Below, in pieces: positions 43,422 to 52,358 of a stretch of DNA of 64,000 nt. The notes beneath the pieces are model-generated. The model was not told where the DNA came from. It saw nothing but the letters and a program-made list of their open reading frames with translations, and did not search any database. Made by a program: the position numbers and the translations under genes. How positions within the stretch are numbered: position 1 is the first letter of the stretch; every line of letters begins with the position of its first letter. The stretch is taken from positions 96,274 through 160,273 of the forward strand of contig NZ_LN913015.1 in NCBI RefSeq assembly GCF_001487145.1, written 5' to 3'. The stretch is from Anaerococcus rubeinfantis. Its GTDB lineage: Bacteria > Bacillota > Clostridia > Tissierellales > Peptoniphilaceae.

Positions 43422-43533
43422 CAGACTGTTGACAAGCTAAAATTTTCCCCATTTCGAGCAGATAAACAACCGTCGGTTGAACTGACCCCCAAAAGTTGGA
43501 CTTAAAAATCAACTTAAGGAGGTCAGTTTTTTA

Positions 43534-43989
43534 ATGGCAAAATACAAAACAGAATTTAAGATTAAAGTAGTAAGAGAATATCTAGAAGGAAATATAGGCT
43601 ACAAAGGATTAGCAAAAAAATACTCTATCCCAGATCATTCTACTGTTAGAACTTGGGTTAATGCTTATGAATCTAGAGGTTATGAAGGATTAAAATTATC
43701 AAGAAAGAGTAATAGTTACTCTTTAGATTTAAAACTAAATGTAGTAGACTTGTATTTATCAGGAGAAATGTCCTATCAAAGCCTAGCAAATGAATTTAAA
43801 ATCAACAATCCATCCATGATAGCTAGATGGGTAAAAGAATTTAGAGAAGAAGGAATTGAAGGACTAAAAGCAAAAAAGAAAGGTATCCCTTCAATTATAA
43901 ATAATACAGATAAAAATAAAGATATAAAAAACAAAAGTAATAAAACAAAAAAAGAAATAATAATAGAAAAACAAAGAAAAATAAATTGA
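43534..43989 (+). CDS. IS3-family transposase OrfA (helix-turn-helix subunit)
   Basis: A 151-residue DNA-binding protein with two tandem helix-turn-helix units (YLEGNIGYKGLAKKYSIPDH near residue 14 and YLSGEMSYQSLANEFKIN near 72) and a basic lysine-rich tail. AAGGAGG precedes the ATG. Near its end (43947-43954) is a run of seven A followed by G, where a -1 ribosomal slip would fuse it to OrfB. Confidence 0.9.
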   Translation: MAKYKTEFKIKVVREYLEGNIGYKGLAKKYSIPDHSTVRTWVNAYESRGYEGLKLSRKSNSYSLDLKLNVVDLYLSGEMSYQSLANEFKINNPSMIARWVKEFREEGIEGLKAKKKGIPSIINNTDKNKDIKNKSNKTKKEIIIEKQRKIN

Positions 43990-44948
43990 AAATCTTGAAA
44001 ATGAAGATAAGAAATTCTAAAAAAAAAGATTCAATTCTCTCAAATGACACAGGAAGAAATAGACAGATATCTGAAGTCATTAGATCACTAAGAGATAAAT
44101 TCAAACTGAAGGACTTGTTGGAATATTTCAATCTAGCAAAATCAACATACATGTATTGGCAACAACGTTTAGACAGACCAAACACAGATGAGCAAGTAGA
44201 AAAGAAGATACTAGAAACTAGAAAAGACAATCCAAACTATGGATATAGAAGAATAACAGCAACGCTAAGAAAACAAGGACTATTGATAAACAAAAAGAAA
44301 GTTCAAAGACTAGTACAAAAACTAAAACTTCAAGTAACAAGTTTCTCAAGAAAAACAAGAAAATACTCATCATACAAAGGGACAATAGGAAAAGTAGTAG
44401 ATAACAAAATAAATAGAAAATTTAAAGTAGATGAACCATACACATATATAACAACAGATACAACAGAATATAAGTATCAAGAAAAAGATAAAACAAGAAA
44501 ATACCAAACAAAAAAACTTTATCTAAACCCATATCTAGACATGTATAATGGTGAAATCATAAGTTATGAAATATCAAAACAACCAAGGCTAGAACCAATA
44601 CTAAAAGCCTTAGACAAAGCAATAGAAATAACAAGCACGAACAATGATAAGAGGATATTTCATTCAGACCAAGGATGGGCTTATCAAATAAAACAATATA
44701 CATCAAGACTAGAAAAAGAAGGGATAATCCAATCAATGTCAAGAAAGGGCAATTGCCTAGATAACTCCCCAATGGAGAACTTCTTTGGGATACTAAAACA
44801 AGAAATCTACTATGGCAAAAAATTCTACTCATATGAACAGTTAAAAGAAACACTAGAAGAATATATCCTATATTACAATAAAGATAGAATAAAAGAAAAA
44901 TTAGGATATTTAAGTCCAATAGAATATAGAAAGTTAAATGCAGCATAA
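43986..44948 (+). CDS. IS3-family transposase OrfB (DDE integrase)
   Basis: A 320-residue rve-type integrase. The catalytic triad is visible: Asp in ITTDTTEY, Asp in FHSDQGWAYQ and Glu in DNSPMENFFGILKQE, followed by YNKDRIKEKLGYLSP. Translation from TTG at 43986 overlaps orfA by 4 bases, but the more likely route is -1 frameshifting at the A7G run, since the -1 frame is open from 43953 into orfB. This produces the OrfAB transposase. Confidence 0.92.
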   Translation: MKILKMKIRNSKKKDSILSNDTGRNRQISEVIRSLRDKFKLKDLLEYFNLAKSTYMYWQQRLDRPNTDEQVEKKILETRKDNPNYGYRRITATLRKQGLLINKKKVQRLVQKLKLQVTSFSRKTRKYSSYKGTIGKVVDNKINRKFKVDEPYTYITTDTTEYKYQEKDKTRKYQTKKLYLNPYLDMYNGEIISYEISKQPRLEPILKALDKAIEITSTNNDKRIFHSDQGWAYQIKQYTSRLEKEGIIQSMSRKGNCLDNSPMENFFGILKQEIYYGKKFYSYEQLKETLEEYILYYNKDRIKEKLGYLSPIEYRKLNAA

Positions 44949-45287
44949 AAATTCCACCCCTAGGGGTGGAAAGTAATAAAATAATACCAGAACAGGTAGT
45001 TTACTAGTTCTGGTATTAGGTACAACTTTATGGGGTCACCACAGGTTTCGGTTGTTTATCCCGATTTATCGTACGTAGTGAGTCGAGAAATCTCATGAGA
45101 TCTCTCCATGCGTTCGTTTCACTCACACTAAAACATATTTGCTTTGCAAATGTATCCGTGCTTTCACACTTAATTTTAGGGATAAATGTGCAAAATCAAT
45201 GCACATTTATCTAGTCGAGATGGTACGTAGCGTAATTTTTATTTTAAAATAAAATATTATCTACATTCATACTTTGTCTACGTTCTG

Positions 45288-45305
45288 AATCACCAAATGG
45301 TGGTT
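45288..45305 (-). terminator. terminator hairpin, right duplicate at copy E
   Basis: AATCACCAAATGGTGGTT followed by ATTTTTTT; stem CACC / GGTG extended by AA and TT. The left, more drifted copy is at 43404-43421. It lies beyond the MATE gene's stop. Confidence 0.75.
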
Positions 45306-45332
45306 ATTTTTTTGAAATTTTTTACAAAAATC

Positions 45333-46694
45333 TTATCTAAAATCTGCGAATTTTAAATTCTTTTTCATTTTCTTTTTCAAAAGATAAAGGGATAATAAAC
45401 CCTTTATTATTGATGTTATGGTCATTGATAACCAAATTCCCAAAACTCCAAAATATGGAATTAATAAAAATGAAATTGGAATTCTTGCTGCATTAAAAAT
45501 TACAGAAATTGCTGATGGTGTTCTTGTATCGGATAGGCCTTGGAAAATTCCTGTAGATCCAATTTCTAAAGACATCATTAATTGGCTTGCTGAAAGAATT
45601 GCCAAATATTTTGCCCCCAAATTTATTGTTTCTAAATCTCCTGGCACAAAAACTTTGAACAAGTGATTTCTAAAGCCAAAAAGAATAATTGTTGCAATAA
45701 TTCCTATAAAACCTACAAGTTTTAAACTTTCTTTTACTCCTTTTTTCACCCTATCAACCAAACCTGCCCCATAATTTTGGGCAATAAGTGATTGGATAAC
45801 CGCTTGACAACCCTCGGTTGTTTTCCAAGAAATTGATTCGAGTTGGCTTCCTATAGAATAAACCGCAACAGGTTTTGGTCCAAATCCAGCCATAAGTTTG
45901 TTCAAAACCATGGTTATAAGAGCATGAATTCCACTGATAAATGAAACCGGAAGCCCAAGTTCAAAAATTCTTTTTTGCCATTTTGTAGACAAAGTGAAAT
46001 TTTCCAAAGAATCTTTTATTACTCCATCTTTTTTCTTCATGACAAATAAAAAAATTAAAAATACTGTTGCTTGGCCCGTAACAGTTGCAAATGCAGCTCC
46101 TCTTATTCCCATAGGAGGGATTGGTCCAAAGCCAAAAATAAAAAGAGGATCCAAAATTATATTGAGGACAAGTCCAATTGTATTAATTTTAAAAGGAGTT
46201 ACACTTTCTCCAATCGAATAAAAAGATTGGGAAAATATTGGATTTAAAAAAACAAAAATATAACCCAAAGCTGTAATTGAAAGATAAGCATTCGCAAAAT
46301 CAGAAACTTCCTTTCCTAGCTTATAAAAATCAATAATATAAGTTTTAAAAGTTAGGATTAAAATTATGTAAATTATTGCCGTAATACTTCCTTGTATATA
46401 TCCATTTTGCAAAATTAAAGAAGTAAGTTTTTTATCTTTTCTCCCATAGGCTTGAGCCGCATAAACTCCTCCCCCAATTTTTGCAATCAAGGACAAGGCT
46501 TCGGCAATCCAAGCCAAAAAATATGAAACCCCAACGGCAGCTACAGCATTTGAACCAATTCTACCAATCCAAATCATATCAACCAAAGTGTAGGCAATTT
46601 GAACAAAAGCAGTAAGAGTTAAAGGAATTGATAAAATTATCAAAGATTTCCTGATATTTTCTTTTGTTAAATCAATATTTTTTCTTTTTTCCAT
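45333..46694 (-). CDS. MATE family efflux transporter
   Basis: A 453-residue twelve-helix multidrug and toxin extrusion pump. Two homologous halves are visible, with QIAYTLVDMIWIGRIGSNAV at residues ~27-46 and GATVTGQ-type and IQSLIAQNYGAG segments typical of NorM/DinF-like transporters. Likely uses a Na+ or H+ gradient. GGAGGGTC precedes the ATG. Monocistronic between the split repeat and the maltose operon. Confidence 0.9.
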   Translation of the reverse strand: MEKRKNIDLTKENIRKSLIILSIPLTLTAFVQIAYTLVDMIWIGRIGSNAVAAVGVSYFLAWIAEALSLIAKIGGGVYAAQAYGRKDKKLTSLILQNGYIQGSITAIIYIILILTFKTYIIDFYKLGKEVSDFANAYLSITALGYIFVFLNPIFSQSFYSIGESVTPFKINTIGLVLNIILDPLFIFGFGPIPPMGIRGAAFATVTGQATVFLIFLFVMKKKDGVIKDSLENFTLSTKWQKRIFELGLPVSFISGIHALITMVLNKLMAGFGPKPVAVYSIGSQLESISWKTTEGCQAVIQSLIAQNYGAGLVDRVKKGVKESLKLVGFIGIIATIILFGFRNHLFKVFVPGDLETINLGAKYLAILSASQLMMSLEIGSTGIFQGLSDTRTPSAISVIFNAARIPISFLLIPYFGVLGIWLSMTITSIIKGLLSLYLLKKKMKKNLKFADFR

Positions 46695-46838
46695 AGACCC
46701 TCCTTTATTTTAATTTAAATCATTTTATCAAATTTGGTAATTTTTTTCTATAATATTTTCTTCTAATCCCCTAAATTTTACGAAATTTAAATTATTTTGT
46801 CAATAACTGTCAATTTATATATTTTGACAAACAAAAAA

Positions 46839-46858
46839 ACGCCCTTTTATAAGAGCGT
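46839..46858 (-). terminator. terminator of the maltodextrin operon
   Basis: ACGCTCTT / AAGGGCGT stem (one mismatch) followed on the minus strand by TTTTTTTG, 12 bases past the msmK-like stop. Confidence 0.8.
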
Positions 46859-46869
46859 AATTTGAAAAA

Positions 46870-47982
46870 TTATTCTATAATTAATTTTGTTTCAGGATCA
46901 AATAAATATGATTTTTCCATGTCAAAGGCGAATTTTGTAGTTTCTCCAACTTTTGCTTTGGTTGATGGGCTTACTCTTGCTGTTATTTGGTCTTCTCCTA
47001 GGTCAAAATATAGGTAGACTTCTGCTCCCATTAGCTCGTAAACTCTAATTTTTGCATCTATAATTGCTTCTTTATCTGCTTTTTCTAAAAATTCTTCCTC
47101 GTCATATATTGATTCTGGTCTGATTCCAAATATAAGTTTCTTGCCTACATAATTTTTTTCAACTAGAAGATCTGCTTTTTCTTTTGGTAGTTTTAATTTT
47201 AAATGGTCGTTTTTAACGTAAATATCTTCGTTTTCTTTTAAAACTTCTACGTCTATTAGGTTTATTTGTGGTGATCCTATAAAGCTTGCTACAAATAAAT
47301 TTTTTGGATGGTCGTAAAGATTTTGTGGTGTATCAATTTGTTGGACTACTCCATCTTTCATTACAACGATTCTTGTTCCAAGTGTCATCGCTTCTGTTTG
47401 GTCGTGGGTTACATAAATCATTGTTGTTCCCAATTTTTGGTGGAGTTTTGAAATTTCTATTCTCATTTGAACCCTAAGTTTTGCATCGAGGTTACTTAAA
47501 GGTTCGTCCATCAAAAATACTTTTGGATTTCTTACAATAGCTCGTCCCATCGCAACTCTTTGCCTTTGTCCACCTGATAATTGTTTTGGTTTTCTTTTTA
47601 ATAAACTTTCTATTCCCAAAATTTTTGCGGCTTCTTTTACTTTTTTGTCAATTTCATCTTTTGGCATTTTTTTGATTTTTAAAGAAAATGCCATATTATC
47701 GTAAACTGTCATGTGGGGATAGAGGGCGTAGTTTTGAAAAACCATGGCTATATCCCTATCTTTTGGAAGAACATCGTTTACAACTTTATCGTCTATTTTT
47801 AATTCTCCTGAACTGATTTCTTCAAGTCCTGCAATCATCCTCAAGGTTGTAGATTTTCCACAGCCTGATGGGCCAACGAAAATTATAAATTCCTTATCTT
47901 CTATTTCCATATTAAAATCTTTGACAGCGTGAAATCCGTTGTCATAAATTTTATTTATATTTTTCAAACTTAAATTTGCCAT
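46870..47982 (-). CDS. sugar ABC transporter ATP-binding protein (MsmK/UgpC type)
   Basis: A 370-residue carbohydrate transporter ATPase. Walker [10 protein letters not shown] (~37-45), signature [14 protein letters not shown], Walker [16 protein letters not shown], then the C-terminal TOBE/regulatory domain ([14 protein letters not shown]). Such ATPases can serve several sugar transporters. It is last in the maltodextrin operon and so likely powers the MalFG-type permease encoded upstream. GGAGAAA precedes the ATG. Confidence 0.92.
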   Translation of the reverse strand: MANLSLKNINKIYDNGFHAVKDFNMEIEDKEFIIFVGPSGCGKSTTLRMIAGLEEISSGELKIDDKVVNDVLPKDRDIAMVFQNYALYPHMTVYDNMAFSLKIKKMPKDEIDKKVKEAAKILGIESLLKRKPKQLSGGQRQRVAMGRAIVRNPKVFLMDEPLSNLDAKLRVQMRIEISKLHQKLGTTMIYVTHDQTEAMTLGTRIVVMKDGVVQQIDTPQNLYDHPKNLFVASFIGSPQINLIDVEVLKENEDIYVKNDHLKLKLPKEKADLLVEKNYVGKKLIFGIRPESIYDEEEFLEKADKEAIIDAKIRVYELMGAEVYLYFDLGEDQITARVSPSTKAKVGETTKFAFDMEKSYLFDPETKLIIE

Positions 47983-48032
47983 TTTTTCTCCTTTATATCA
48001 GAATTTACAGGGTAAATTTTAATATTTCGAAT

Positions 48033-49493
48033 TTATTTTCTATATTTTTCTATAATTTTTTTCAAAAATTCTTCTTTTTCTTTTAAATTTTCCATTGAAG
48101 TGAATTTGAAGGACCAATTTTTTTCATCTAAGGTTGCTGGTGTGTTGATTCTTGCTTCATTTCCCAAGCCCAAAATATCTTGGAGGGGAATTATTACATA
48201 TTCACTATCTCTTCTCATGGCAAATTCAAAAAAATCTTCTGCTGTATTTTTGTTTTTTATACCAAGTTTTTCAAATAATTTTCTTATATCTTCTCTTTTT
48301 TCTTCACTCAATCCCTCATACCAATCCATTAGGGTCTTGTTATCGTGAGTTCCTGTGTAGGCTACTGAATTTTCTGGGGCGTAAATGTATTCTTTTTCTT
48401 TTGGCTTTAAAAATTCTTGGATTATAACCATGCCTTTTAGGTCAAAATAATCTCTAAGTTCATAAACTTCTGGTCTTATTTCTCCCAAATCTTCTGCTAT
48501 AAATTCTACATCTTTTAATTCCTTTTTTACTTTTTCAAATAATTCATAGCCTGGTGCAAGAAGCCACTCTCCTTTGATTGCCGTTTCTTCTTTTGCATCA
48601 ATAACCCAATAGGTATCAAAGGCCCTAAAATGATCTAGCCTTACTATATCGTAAAGTTTTCCGTTATAGGCAAGCCTATTTATCCAAAATGAAAAATCAT
48701 CTTCTTTTATTTTTTCCCAATTATAAATCGGATTTCCCCATCTTTGTCCTGTTGCTGAAAAATTATCTGGTGGAACTCCAGCTATTGATTTTGGATTTCC
48801 TTCTTTTGTAATTTGGAAATATTTTTGATTTTCCCAAACATCAAGGCTATCAAGTCCAACATAAAATGGAATATCTCCAACAATTTTTATACTATTTTTG
48901 TTAGCATATTCTTTTAAATCCATCCATTGTTTGTAGAAAATATATTGAAGAAAAATTTCATAATTAATTTTATCTTGGTAAGGGGTCAAGTCAAATTTTT
49001 TGTCAATAATCCAATTCTTCATCTCATCTGGCCACTCGTTCCAAGATTTTAAGTCATTTTCTTTTTTTAGGCTAATAAATACTCCGTAATTATAGACAAA
49101 ATCAAATTTTAAAAATTCTTTGTAAGACTTATCTTCATAGTCCTTATTTTTTTTGAAATTTTCATAGGCTATTTTTAGATATTTTCCCTTAAATTCTCTT
49201 ACAAAATTGTAGTCAATTCTTGATTTTTGCTCTAATTTTTCTGGTTTTTTTTCAAGAAGTCCATCTTCATACAAAAGTTCTAGACTTATATAAATTTCAT
49301 CTCCTGCAAATGAAGAGTAGGGTTGGTAGGGAGAATTTCCATATCCTAGTGGATTTAAGGGCAAAATTTGCCACATATCAAATCCTGATTTTTTTATTAT
49401 ATCTATAAAATCATAGGATACTCTTCCAAAATCTCCAATTCCATGATCTCCATTTAGACTTTGAAGGGGTAGTAAAATACCTGCTTTTTTCAT
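48033..49493 (-). CDS. malQ: 4-alpha-glucanotransferase (amylomaltase)
   Basis: A 486-residue GH77 enzyme transferring maltosyl units between glucans and releasing glucose. Characteristic segments: QILPLNPLGYGNSPYQPYSS near residue 41, GDIPFYVGLDSLDVW, VRLDHFRAF with the nucleophile Asp, EDLGEIRPEV and YTGTHDNKT. Length is standard. It lies between the LacI regulator and the ATPase gene, in a cytosolic maltodextrin pathway. Confidence 0.95.
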   Translation of the reverse strand: MKKAGILLPLQSLNGDHGIGDFGRVSYDFIDIIKKSGFDMWQILPLNPLGYGNSPYQPYSSFAGDEIYISLELLYEDGLLEKKPEKLEQKSRIDYNFVREFKGKYLKIAYENFKKNKDYEDKSYKEFLKFDFVYNYGVFISLKKENDLKSWNEWPDEMKNWIIDKKFDLTPYQDKINYEIFLQYIFYKQWMDLKEYANKNSIKIVGDIPFYVGLDSLDVWENQKYFQITKEGNPKSIAGVPPDNFSATGQRWGNPIYNWEKIKEDDFSFWINRLAYNGKLYDIVRLDHFRAFDTYWVIDAKEETAIKGEWLLAPGYELFEKVKKELKDVEFIAEDLGEIRPEVYELRDYFDLKGMVIIQEFLKPKEKEYIYAPENSVAYTGTHDNKTLMDWYEGLSEEKREDIRKLFEKLGIKNKNTAEDFFEFAMRRDSEYVIIPLQDILGLGNEARINTPATLDEKNWSFKFTSMENLKEKEEFLKKIIEKYRK

Positions 49494-49505
49494 TTTTACT
49501 CCTTT

Positions 49506-50543
49506 TTATTCCTTACTAACAATTCGTGCTGTAGTTTTTCCAATAAATAAATCAGCATCAAATTCTGTTATCTTTTCATATGGTTTTTTCTTTATTATTT
49601 TAAATAAATCTTTTACAGACTTATAGGCAATTTCTGATGCAGGTTGGACTATTGTCGTTATTGGTTTTAATAAATATTTATTTGTTTCAAGTCCATCAAA
49701 ACCTACAATCGAATAATCTTCTGGAATCTTTTTTCCAAAATCATCTATTGCCTTGATTGCTCCCATTGCAACTGTGTCAGATATGGCAAAAATTGCTGTG
49801 CATTCTATTTTTTCTTTTACAATTTTTTTCCCAATTTCGTATCCATGTTCTAAGGAGTAAGGATTGACTCCTTTTTTGGGAGGAAAAATTAAATTTTCAT
49901 CAAATTTTAAGCCTTCTTCTTCAAGTGCTTTTTTATAACCCATAAGCCTTAACTTTCCTATACTTTCATCGTCTATTCTTGGTGCAATAAAGGCGATTTT
50001 TTTGTGGCCAAGACCTATCAAATATTTTACTATTTTTTCGCTTTGAACTAAATCATCTATGCCCAAACAAGCTGACCTATCAATTTCTAAATCCTTATTT
50101 ATTATTGTTGTCATGGTAAAGGGAATATCTAGAGCTTCTAAACTTTTCCTATCATTTACAAAATATCCACCCAAAAATATTATTCCCTCAGGTTTTAAAT
50201 TTTTTACAACCTTGTGGGCAATTTCAACCTCATTTAAATTTTCTTCTACCTTTTGTAGGGCAAAAGTGTATCCTTTTTTTGTAATTTCTTCTTCAAGGAC
50301 TTTTAGCATAGGAGTAAAAAATGGGTTTGTGATTCCCTTTATGAGAACAGCTATAGTTTTTGTTTTAGTGATTTTTAAATTTCTAGCGTTTTGGTTTGGG
50401 ACATAGCCCAAATCGTCAATAGTTTTTAAAATTTTCTCCTTGGTTTCTGAGCTTATTTCTTCGCCATTATTTATGGCTCTTGAAACTGTGCTCACACTCA
50501 CACCACAAATAGATGCTATTTCTTTTATGGTTACTCTTTTCAC
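49506..50543 (-). CDS. LacI-family transcriptional regulator of the maltodextrin operon
   Basis: A 345-residue regulator. The N-terminal helix-turn-helix VTIKEIASICGVSVSTVSRA and hinge helix NARNLKITKT are typical, followed by a periplasmic-binding-like effector domain. Start: the frame can be extended to 50573, but that overlaps the permease gene; GTG at 50543 with AAAGGA before it, giving VKRVTIKEIA, is preferred. Within the operon it controls; the operator is probably 53855-53868. Confidence 0.88.
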   Translation of the reverse strand: MKRVTIKEIASICGVSVSTVSRAINNGEEISSETKEKILKTIDDLGYVPNQNARNLKITKTKTIAVLIKGITNPFFTPMLKVLEEEITKKGYTFALQKVEENLNEVEIAHKVVKNLKPEGIIFLGGYFVNDRKSLEALDIPFTMTTIINKDLEIDRSACLGIDDLVQSEKIVKYLIGLGHKKIAFIAPRIDDESIGKLRLMGYKKALEEEGLKFDENLIFPPKKGVNPYSLEHGYEIGKKIVKEKIECTAIFAISDTVAMGAIKAIDDFGKKIPEDYSIVGFDGLETNKYLLKPITTIVQPASEIAYKSVKDLFKIIKKKPYEKITEFDADLFIGKTTARIVSKE

Positions 50544-50547
50544 TTTC

Positions 50548-51384
50548 TTATCCTTTGATTGCTCCTGCTGCAACTCCTTTTACTATATGTTTTTGCATGG
50601 TCAAATAGAATACAATAACTGGCAACATACTAAGAACAAGCATAGCCATCATAGCCCCCAAGTCTTTATTACCGTTACTTCCTACAAGCATTTGAATTAC
50701 AACTGGAATTGTTTTGTATGGTGTGCTTACTCCAATTACAAGGTAAGGAAGTAGGTAGTCATTCCAAATCCACATGGTATTTAAAATTGCAACTGTAATT
50801 GCTGTTGGTTTTAAAATCGGAAGAATTATATAGAAGAAATGTTTTATTGGCGAACATCCATCTATCATTGAGGCCTCTTCGATTTCTATTGGAATTGATT
50901 TTATAAAACCTGAAAACATAAATACTGAAAGTCCACTTCCAAATCCCAAATATAAAACAACCATACCAATTGGATTGTTTAAATGTAGAAAGTCTGCAAC
51001 TTTTATAGTTGGAAACATAACCATTTGGAAAGGAACTATCATTGAAAAAACAAACAAATAATAAATTACTTGTGTGAATTTATTTTTAACTCTTGTCAAA
51101 TAATATGCAGTCATCGCTGATAAAAGTACAACTACAAAAACTGAGATTATTGTTATAAAAAATGACCAACCAGCTGCTTGGAAAAATCCTGTTCTTGCAA
51201 GTCCTGAAACATAATTTTCAAGACCTGCAAAGGATTCTCCTTTTGGAAGGCTAAATGGTGAATCGCTTATAAAAAATCTTCCCTTGAAAGAATTAATAAG
51301 AATAAAACCAATAGGAAATAGGAAAATTCCTAATAGAACCAACATTATTACAAATAAAATTGAATTTATAGTTTTCTCTTTCAT
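50548..51384 (-). CDS. maltodextrin-type ABC permease, MalG-like
   Basis: A 278-residue binding-protein-dependent permease with six hydrophobic segments. The ATPase-docking EAA loop EIEEASMIDGCSPIKHFFYI (residues ~175-194) is clear. Pairs with the MalF-like protein encoded directly upstream (adjacent, no gap). The LacI gene begins a few bases after its stop. Confidence 0.9.
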   Translation of the reverse strand: MKEKTINSILFVIMLVLLGIFLFPIGFILINSFKGRFFISDSPFSLPKGESFAGLENYVSGLARTGFFQAAGWSFFITIISVFVVVLLSAMTAYYLTRVKNKFTQVIYYLFVFSMIVPFQMVMFPTIKVADFLHLNNPIGMVVLYLGFGSGLSVFMFSGFIKSIPIEIEEASMIDGCSPIKHFFYIILPILKPTAITVAILNTMWIWNDYLLPYLVIGVSTPYKTIPVVIQMLVGSNGNKDLGAMMAMLVLSMLPVIVFYLTMQKHIVKGVAAGAIKG

Positions 51385-52230
51385 TTAATGTTCCACCTCT
51401 TTTTCTCTGGTAACTCTGATTTGAAGATAGGCAATGGCTGCTACTATAATAAAGAAAATAACCGCTTTTGCTTGTCCAACTCCTTCAAATCCATTTCTTG
51501 AAAACATAGTGTCGACTATATTCATAGCAAGCATTTCTGTTTTATACATAGGAGCCCCCGCTGTCAAGGCAAGGTTTTGATCGTATAATTTAAAACTGTT
51601 TGTCAAAGTTAAAAATGTACAAATAGTAATTGATGGCATAACCATAGGAATAGTAATTGATTTTAAAGTTTGCCACTTGCTTGCCCCATCAATTTCTGCA
51701 GCTTCAATTAAGGCTTGTGGGACATTTTGAAGTCCTGCTATATAAATTACCATCATATAACCAATTAATTGCCAATTCATAAGGATAACCAAGCCCCAAA
51801 ATCCATATTTTTGATCTGCCAAAAGTGTTTGTCCAAATTTTAATAAAAATGAATCAATCATAACTTGCCAAGTATAACCAAGTACGATTCCACCGATTAA
51901 GTTTGGCATAAAAAATACAGTTCTAAATAAATTTTTCCCTTTAATTTTTCTTGTAAGAACGACAGCTAGGGCAAAAGCTATAATATTTATAGAAATTACA
52001 CAAACAATTGTAAATAATACTGTAAAAATAAAAGCTCTCCCAAACCTTTGTCCACTTGAAAAGGCTGTTACATAATTTTGAAAACCTACAAACTCAGAAT
52101 TAAAAATTGTGGTAAATTTTGTAAAAGAAAGTCCAATTCCCAAAATAAAAGGAATGATAAAAACAATACAAAATACTAAAAAAGTAGGTAATACAAAAAA
52201 TGGGAAATATTTTTTCAATATTTTTTCCAT
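51385..52230 (-). CDS. maltodextrin-type ABC permease, MalF-like
   Basis: A 281-residue permease with six hydrophobic segments and EAA loop ALIEAAEIDGASKWQTLKSI near residue 178. It lacks the large periplasmic P2 loop of enteric MalF, as usual in Firmicutes. AAGGAGG precedes the ATG at 52230. It is separated from the binding-protein gene by a 128-base gap containing a stem-loop, which may set the different protein levels. Confidence 0.9.
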   Translation of the reverse strand: MEKILKKYFPFFVLPTFLVFCIVFIIPFILGIGLSFTKFTTIFNSEFVGFQNYVTAFSSGQRFGRAFIFTVLFTIVCVISINIIAFALAVVLTRKIKGKNLFRTVFFMPNLIGGIVLGYTWQVMIDSFLLKFGQTLLADQKYGFWGLVILMNWQLIGYMMVIYIAGLQNVPQALIEAAEIDGASKWQTLKSITIPMVMPSITICTFLTLTNSFKLYDQNLALTAGAPMYKTEMLAMNIVDTMFSRNGFEGVGQAKAVIFFIIVAAIAYLQIRVTREKEVEH

Positions 52231-52259
52231 AAAAACCTCCTTTATGGATTTTTTAAAAA

Positions 52260-52309
52260 AAGTCTGAATGTAGAAGTGATTTTTAAATCAAACCAGCATA
52301 CATTCAGAC
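52260..52309 (-). terminator. intra-operon stem-loop/partial terminator after the binding-protein gene
   Basis: 12-bp perfect stem AGTCTGAATGTA / TACATTCAGACT with an inner GATTT / AAATC hairpin, then TTTTTTT on the minus strand. It sits between the binding protein and MalF-like genes, a common way to make binding protein in excess. Confidence 0.75.
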
Positions 52310-52358
52310 TATTATTTTATCTAAATAGATTATATATAATCTTTGTGGCTGCAAGTGT

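Larger units (their letters stand above)
43478..45043 (+). mobile_element. IS3-family (IS150-like) insertion sequence
   Basis: 1566 bp. Terminal inverted repeats: left TGAACTGACCCCCAAAAGTT, right complement TGTGGTGACCCCATAAAGTT. Flanked by the 3-bp duplication GGT at 43475-43477 and 45044-45046, as normal for IS3. It carries orfA and orfB with a frameshift signal. Near its right end are strong hairpins TTCCACCCC / GGGGTGGAA (44952-44971) and AATACCAGAAC / GTTCTGGTATT. Both ORFs look intact, so it may still be mobile. Confidence 0.93.
43422..45287 (-). mobile_element. MITE-like element (copy E) split by an IS3-family element
   Basis: Two halves, 43422-43477 and 45047-45287, together about 297 bp, in reverse orientation: CAGACTGTTGACAAG at the left end and TTTGTCTACGTTCTG at the right. 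Compared with the 255-bp form it has one extra hairpin (AAACAACCG / CGGTTGTTT), and the IS landed in that hairpin's loop. The second variable hairpin GATAAATGTGCA / TGCACATTTATC around AAATCAA is intact at 45181-45211. Confidence 0.75.

Noticed and set aside
43895-44230. 111-codon minus-strand ORF within the insertion sequence
   Set aside because: Antisense to orfA/orfB and made of low-complexity Phe/Leu/Tyr repeats.
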